Shown here one piece after another: positions 60,061-64,000 of a stretch of DNA of 64,000 nucleotides. The stretch comes from Flavobacterium sp. HSC-61S13 (GTDB lineage: Bacteria; Bacteroidota; Bacteroidia; Flavobacteriales; Flavobacteriaceae). Both the position numbers and the translations under genes were made by a program. The notes below the pieces were generated by a model that saw only the letters and a list, made by a program, of their open reading frames with translations, was not told the DNA's origin and made no database searches. The number at the start of each line of letters is the position of its first letter. The first letter of the stretch is position 1. The stretch is taken from NCBI RefSeq assembly GCF_024171535.1, contig NZ_JALJZV010000005.1:1-64000 (forward strand). Direction: 5' to 3'.

Positions 60061-61398
60061 TTATTGCATTCCTTTTAAATTCCCCATCATTCTCATCAGA
60101 TTTTTGCCTTTTGCCCCTTGCATCATCTTCATCATTTTACTCATTTGGTCGAATTGTTTTAACAATTGATTGACTTGTTGAATATCTGTTCCTGATCCTT
60201 TGGCAATACGCGCTTTTCTCTTAGCGTCTAATAAAACGGGTTTAGTACGTTCTTCTGGAGTCATCGAGTGGATAATCGCCTCGATATGTTTAAAAGCATC
60301 GTCTTCGATGTCTACATCTTTTAATGCTTTTCCCACACCGGGAATCATTCCAACCAAGTCCTTCATATTACCCATCTTTTTGACTTGCTGGATTTGAGAA
60401 AGGAAATCGTCAAAACCGAATTCGTTTTTAGCGATTTTCTTTTGGATTTTTCTTGCTTCTTCCTCGTCATATTGTGCTTGTGCACGTTCTACCAAGGAAA
60501 TAACGTCTCCCATTCCCAAAATACGATCAGCCATACGATCTGGATAGAATACATCAATAGCATCCATCTTCTCGCCTGTACCGATAAATTTAATCGGTTT
60601 GTTGACCACCGACTTAATTGATATTGCAGCACCACCACGGGTATCTCCATCTAATTTCGTTAGGATAACCCCATCAAAATTCAAACGATCGTTAAATGCT
60701 TTTGCCGTATTTACAGCATCTTGACCTGTCATAGCATCTACTACAAACAAGGTTTCTTGCGGTTGAATGGCCTTGTGTACATTGGCAATCTCGGTCATCA
60801 TTTGCTCATCAACAGCCAAACGTCCTGCCGTATCGACAATAACAACATTAAAACCATTTGATTTCGCGTATTTGATAGCGTTTTGAGCAATCTCAACCGG
60901 ATTCATATTTCCCTCTTCGGTATATACTTCTACACCGATTTGTTCTCCTACAACCTGCAACTGATTAATCGCCGCTGGTCGGTAGATATCACAAGCCACC
61001 AATAAAGGTTTTTTATTCTTCTTAGTTTTTAAGAAATTGGCTAATTTTCCAGAGAAAGTAGTCTTTCCTGAACCTTGTAAACCCGACATTAAAATAATAG
61101 AAGGAGTAGCCGACAGGTTGATTCCCGCAACATCACCACCCATCAATTCAATTAACTCGTCCTTTACGATTTTAATCATTAACTGCCCCGGTTGTAGGGT
61201 CGTTAATACATCTTGTCCTAAGGCTTTGTCCTTAACTCTACTGGTAAAATCCTTGGCAATTTTAAAATTGACATCGGCATCCAATAATGCTCTACGCACT
61301 TCTTTTAAGGTATCGGCAACGTTTACTTCTGTAATCTTTCCGTGCCCTTTAAGTATATGAAAGGCTTTATCTAATTTATCGCTTAAATTGTCAAACAT
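60061..61398 (-). CDS. ffh: signal recognition particle protein Ffh
   Basis: From the ATG at 61398 (MFDNLSDKLDKAFHILKG) the protein has 445 residues, the usual Ffh size. The NG domain shows the G1 motif GLQGSGKTT, VDTAGR and TKLDGD; the C-terminal M domain is methionine-rich (QMSKMMKMMQG). It binds SRP RNA and signal peptides for cotranslational membrane targeting. A frame that reaches 61467 only adds 23 non-conserved residues. Confidence 0.97.
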   Translation of the reverse strand: MFDNLSDKLDKAFHILKGHGKITEVNVADTLKEVRRALLDADVNFKIAKDFTSRVKDKALGQDVLTTLQPGQLMIKIVKDELIELMGGDVAGINLSATPSIILMSGLQGSGKTTFSGKLANFLKTKKNKKPLLVACDIYRPAAINQLQVVGEQIGVEVYTEEGNMNPVEIAQNAIKYAKSNGFNVVIVDTAGRLAVDEQMMTEIANVHKAIQPQETLFVVDAMTGQDAVNTAKAFNDRLNFDGVILTKLDGDTRGGAAISIKSVVNKPIKFIGTGEKMDAIDVFYPDRMADRILGMGDVISLVERAQAQYDEEEARKIQKKIAKNEFGFDDFLSQIQQVKKMGNMKDLVGMIPGVGKALKDVDIEDDAFKHIEAIIHSMTPEERTKPVLLDAKRKARIAKGSGTDIQQVNQLLKQFDQMSKMMKMMQGAKGKNLMRMMGNLKGMQ

Positions 61399-61514
61399 GA
61401 GTGTATCGTTTAATACTGAATCGACAAAGATAATATAAACTACTAAAGGCGCAAACGGCTCTATCATTAAAGTTTAGACTAAAATCACTTTATTTTTTAA
61501 TTTCACTTGAATTT

Positions 61515-61575
61515 CAGTAAACAGTAACCAGTAATCGGTAATCAGTTTCGGGATTCGGGATTCGGAATTAGGGAG
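61515..61575. repeat. short repeat related to the 650-900 field
   Basis: CAGTAACCAGTAATCGGTAATCAG and GGGATTCGGGATTCGGAATT echo the CAGTAATCGGTGATCAG and GAATCGAAAGTCGGGATT repeats found upstream of the rRNA operon. Confidence 0.6.
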
Positions 61576-61619
61576 TTTCGATAAAATTATCCGTTTTGTA
61601 TCAAATTATGGCTAATTCA

Positions 61620-62035
61620 ACTATTTACTTTAAAGCATATATGCATCAAAAAGCCTATATGCCCATTCGCACATACGCGTATTCGCCCTTACACGTATCT
61701 TCTAAACCCATGCACCTATCAGCCCATGCGCCCATGCGCGTATCTGCACATTAGCACCAAAAAGCATATATGCCCATTCGCACATACGCGTATTCGCTTT
61801 ATCACGTAAAAACGGATCAACCTTTCAACTTATCTGCTTCTAAAGCCTATATGCCTATTCGCACATACGCGTATTCGCCTTTACTCGTATAAAAGGATCA
61901 GTACCTACTTTTAAGCCTATTCGCCCTTGCACGTATCTTCTAAGCCCATGCGCCTATCAGCCTATCAGCGTATAGACGTATAGACGTATCTGCGTATAGA
62001 CGTATCTGCATATAGACGTATTCACATATTTCGTC
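61620..62035. repeat. dispersed tandem repeat block, inverted relative to 15156-15830
   Basis: AAAAGCCTATATGCCCATTCGCAC and ATACGCGTATTCGCC recur three to four times (about 61650, 61765, 61845, 61915), with TTACTCGTA, CAACTTATCTGC and TCTAAAGCCTATATG. These are the reverse complement of the unit at 15156-15830. From 61965 to 62020 short GTATAGACGTATCT repeats follow. No gene is present in 61399-62063. Confidence 0.85.
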
Positions 62036-62063
62036 GTATTTTTGTCTTTTCAAAAACTTTATT

Positions 62064-63755
62064 ATGAATGTGACTTCACTTGATCCATCCGCTATATGGC
62101 ATGACTTTCACACAGACCTCACTAGTTATGATCTACCGAGCCAATTTACTTTTCCGTTTTATTACGAACCCCATCCTATAGCAAAATTGGCAGCATCCGA
62201 ATTGCAGCGGTTTTTGATGGCGGAATGGAATCAGGGAACAGTCAGTGATTCATCTGCTAACGAAATATCCACGGGCAAAATGTTTGGAGTATTAGTCGTT
62301 CGAAATCGCGACAATAAATTGGGGTATCTTACCGCCTATTCCGGCAAATTGCCGAAGGGGAAAAACCAGCTGCAATTCGTTCCCCCCATTTTTGATTTAT
62401 TTGCGCCCGACAGCTTCTTTTTAAATGGAGAGCGAGAGCTCAATCAAATCAATAAAGACATAGAAAATTTACAACAAAACGCAGATTTTCTATTTTTAAA
62501 GAAAGATTACGCCTTCGAACAACAAAAGGCGACTAAAATCATAGAGGCTAAAAAAGCACAATTGCGCGATTTAAAAGCCAAACGGAAGTTACAACGTTTG
62601 GAACAAGAGGTATTGCTTTCTGCGGAGGAATACTTGATCTACAATGATGACTTGATCAAGCAAAGTTTGCGAGACAAGCACGATTTGAATGTCTTAAATG
62701 CTGATTTAGCTTTACAATTATCTGTTCTTTCAGATCAAATTGTAGAATTGGAATACCCGATCAATCAATTAAAGGAGCTTCGAAAACACCGGTCTAATGC
62801 TTTACAACAGCGTCTATTTGATCAATACAACTTTTTAAATGCGCGCGGAGAATTAAAAAATGTGGTAGATGTTTTTAAAGAAACCGCTTTACTTCAGCCT
62901 CCCGCAGCTGCTGGTGATTGTGCAGCACCGAGATTGTTGCAATATGCTTATCAAAACGATTTACAACCCATTGCCTTAGCGGAATTTTGGTGGGGAACTG
63001 CTCCGAAATCTGAAATTCGTAAACACGGTTACTTCTACCCGGCTTGTCGTGGAAAATGTGAACCGATATTATCGCACATGCTTCAGGGATTAGATGTTGA
63101 AGACAATCCGTTGTTGGTTAACCCAGCACTAGGCGTGTCTTTGGACATCATTTACGAAGATGACGTCATGGTGGTTGTAAACAAGCCCGCAGAATTCTTA
63201 TCGGTTCCCGGTATTTACATTCAAGACTCGGTTTATCAACGCATGAGAGCGCGATATCCCAAAGCGACCGGTCCACTTATCGTTCATCGATTAGACATGT
63301 CTACTTCCGGCTTGTTAGTCCTAGCCAAAAATAAAGAAGCTCACCAACATTTACAGTGCCAATTTATCAAACGAACGGTAAAAAAACGCTATGCGGCATT
63401 ATTAAACGGCTCCATATCCAATGAAGAAGGACTGATTGATTTACCGTTGCGTGTAGATCTCGATGATCGGCCGCGGCAATTGGTCTGTTATGATTATGGA
63501 AAACCTGCCCTGACCAAATATCAGATTATCGAAAGCAGGGCGACACACACGCTTATTCACTTTTGGCCCATTACAGGCAGAACGCATCAATTACGGGTGC
63601 ATGCCGCTCATTCTTTAGGACTGAATTGTGCGATTTTAGGCGATGACCTTTATGGACAAAAATCTGATCGCCTTTATTTGCATGCTGAATCTCTAGAACT
63701 CATACATCCCGTAACAGGTGAAAAACTGCACTTTGAAATAGCATCCAATTTTTAA
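62064..63755 (+). CDS. RluA-family pseudouridine synthase with long N-terminal region
   Basis: The 563-residue protein ends in an RluA-type catalytic domain (from about residue 365): DDVMVVVNKPAEFLSVPG, the catalytic Asp in HRLDMSTSGLLV, and ITGRTHQLRVHAAH. The first ~360 residues are not in E. coli RluA: a domain with FGVLVVRNRDNKLGYLTAYSGKL, a coiled-coil insert (about 130-250) and CAAPRLLQYAYQNDLQPIALAEFWWG. The combined architecture is known from other bacteria; the RNA target is not predictable. Confidence 0.92.
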   Translation: MNVTSLDPSAIWHDFHTDLTSYDLPSQFTFPFYYEPHPIAKLAASELQRFLMAEWNQGTVSDSSANEISTGKMFGVLVVRNRDNKLGYLTAYSGKLPKGKNQLQFVPPIFDLFAPDSFFLNGERELNQINKDIENLQQNADFLFLKKDYAFEQQKATKIIEAKKAQLRDLKAKRKLQRLEQEVLLSAEEYLIYNDDLIKQSLRDKHDLNVLNADLALQLSVLSDQIVELEYPINQLKELRKHRSNALQQRLFDQYNFLNARGELKNVVDVFKETALLQPPAAAGDCAAPRLLQYAYQNDLQPIALAEFWWGTAPKSEIRKHGYFYPACRGKCEPILSHMLQGLDVEDNPLLVNPALGVSLDIIYEDDVMVVVNKPAEFLSVPGIYIQDSVYQRMRARYPKATGPLIVHRLDMSTSGLLVLAKNKEAHQHLQCQFIKRTVKKRYAALLNGSISNEEGLIDLPLRVDLDDRPRQLVCYDYGKPALTKYQIIESRATHTLIHFWPITGRTHQLRVHAAHSLGLNCAILGDDLYGQKSDRLYLHAESLELIHPVTGEKLHFEIASNF

Positions 63756-63878
63756 AAAAGCCCTATTTCATCCTATTATGCTGTTTATATACATTTTTTT
63801 TTAATATTTTAAGAGCACTTAATATATTTTTGCATTAATTTTATAATTAAATTTTATTCAATAATTTAAATTCATATT

Positions 63879-64000
63879 ATGGACGACCAAATTTACACTA
63901 ACTCGGAGATGAGTACAGCGGCGGCAGCCGGAGGAATGTTGTTTTTTATTATTTATTTTGCAATTATCATTCTGTTGATTGCTTCTTTATGGAAGATTTT
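63879..64000 (+). CDS. DUF5684-like small membrane protein, 5' part only
   Basis: An ATG at 63879 starts a frame MDDQIYTNSEM... followed by an Ala/Gly segment and a membrane helix (MLFFIIYFAIIILLIASLWK) that runs off the window. The start resembles DUF5684 family proteins, in which a GKPGW-type motif follows the first helix. TATTTTTG about 50 bp upstream may be its -7 element. Only about 40 codons are visible. Confidence 0.7.
   Translation, partial: MDDQIYTNSEMSTAAAAGGMLFFIIYFAIIILLIASLWKI

Overview
The window comes from a low-GC member of the Bacteroidota, almost certainly a Flavobacteriaceae. Evidence: gliding genes gldF/gldG beside dnaN, a Flavobacterium/Myroides-like 16S 5' end, SusC/TonB-type receptors, a CzcA-CzcC fused efflux pump, and promoters of the Bacteroidota type (TTTG, 19-21 nt spacer, TAnnTTTG). 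The genus cannot be fixed from the sequence alone.

Layout. 1-171 is the 5' end of a 16S rRNA gene read leftwards, preceded by tandem rRNA promoters (300-546) and a non-coding repeat field (650-1290). 1.4-6.1 kb is a leftward housekeeping group (SAM hydroxide adenosyltransferase, monooxygenase-like protein, GldF, GldG, DnaN), with phoH divergent. 7.3-15.1 kb holds a META-domain protein, a metal-efflux RND system (CzcB, CzcA-CzcC fusion) and a histidine kinase with no response regulator. A ~105-bp tandem repeat block (15.16-15.83 kb) precedes an acyl-CoA synthetase.

17.64-28.45 kb is the striking part: about a dozen copies of a ~220-330 bp non-coding element alternate with small, AT-rich, mostly unrecognised leftward genes. 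These include lipoproteins, a DUF2750 protein, a probable Ntox8 toxin tip and a 5'-truncated RHS protein with its own variable tip. Each full element carries the same order of parts: a hairpin next to a CCCCGCTG boundary, a promoter-like sequence, an intrinsic terminator, a GC-rich hairpin and an inverted CAGCGGGG boundary. I read it as an RHS polymorphic toxin/immunity cassette array in which each cassette has its own expression module, with visible scars of cassette gain, loss and duplication.

28.9-46.6 kb returns to core and transport genes: PPK2, a MarR-controlled TolC/HlyD/ABC-2 export operon, a lipocalin-like lipoprotein, ABC-F, NhaA, a four-helix-bundle protein between two repeat blocks, LipA, GAPDH, purine nucleoside phosphorylase, LpxK, a Nif3-like protein, a DUF164 protein and a hydrolase. 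46.6-64 kb holds RluF, two TonB-dependent receptors sharing a Fur-like operator, an amino-acid permease, a small regulator operon whose two transcription units share an 18-bp operator-like motif, a membrane MutS-like ATPase, FolD, Ffh, another repeat block, an RluA-family pseudouridine synthase with a long N-terminal extension, and the start of a small membrane protein.
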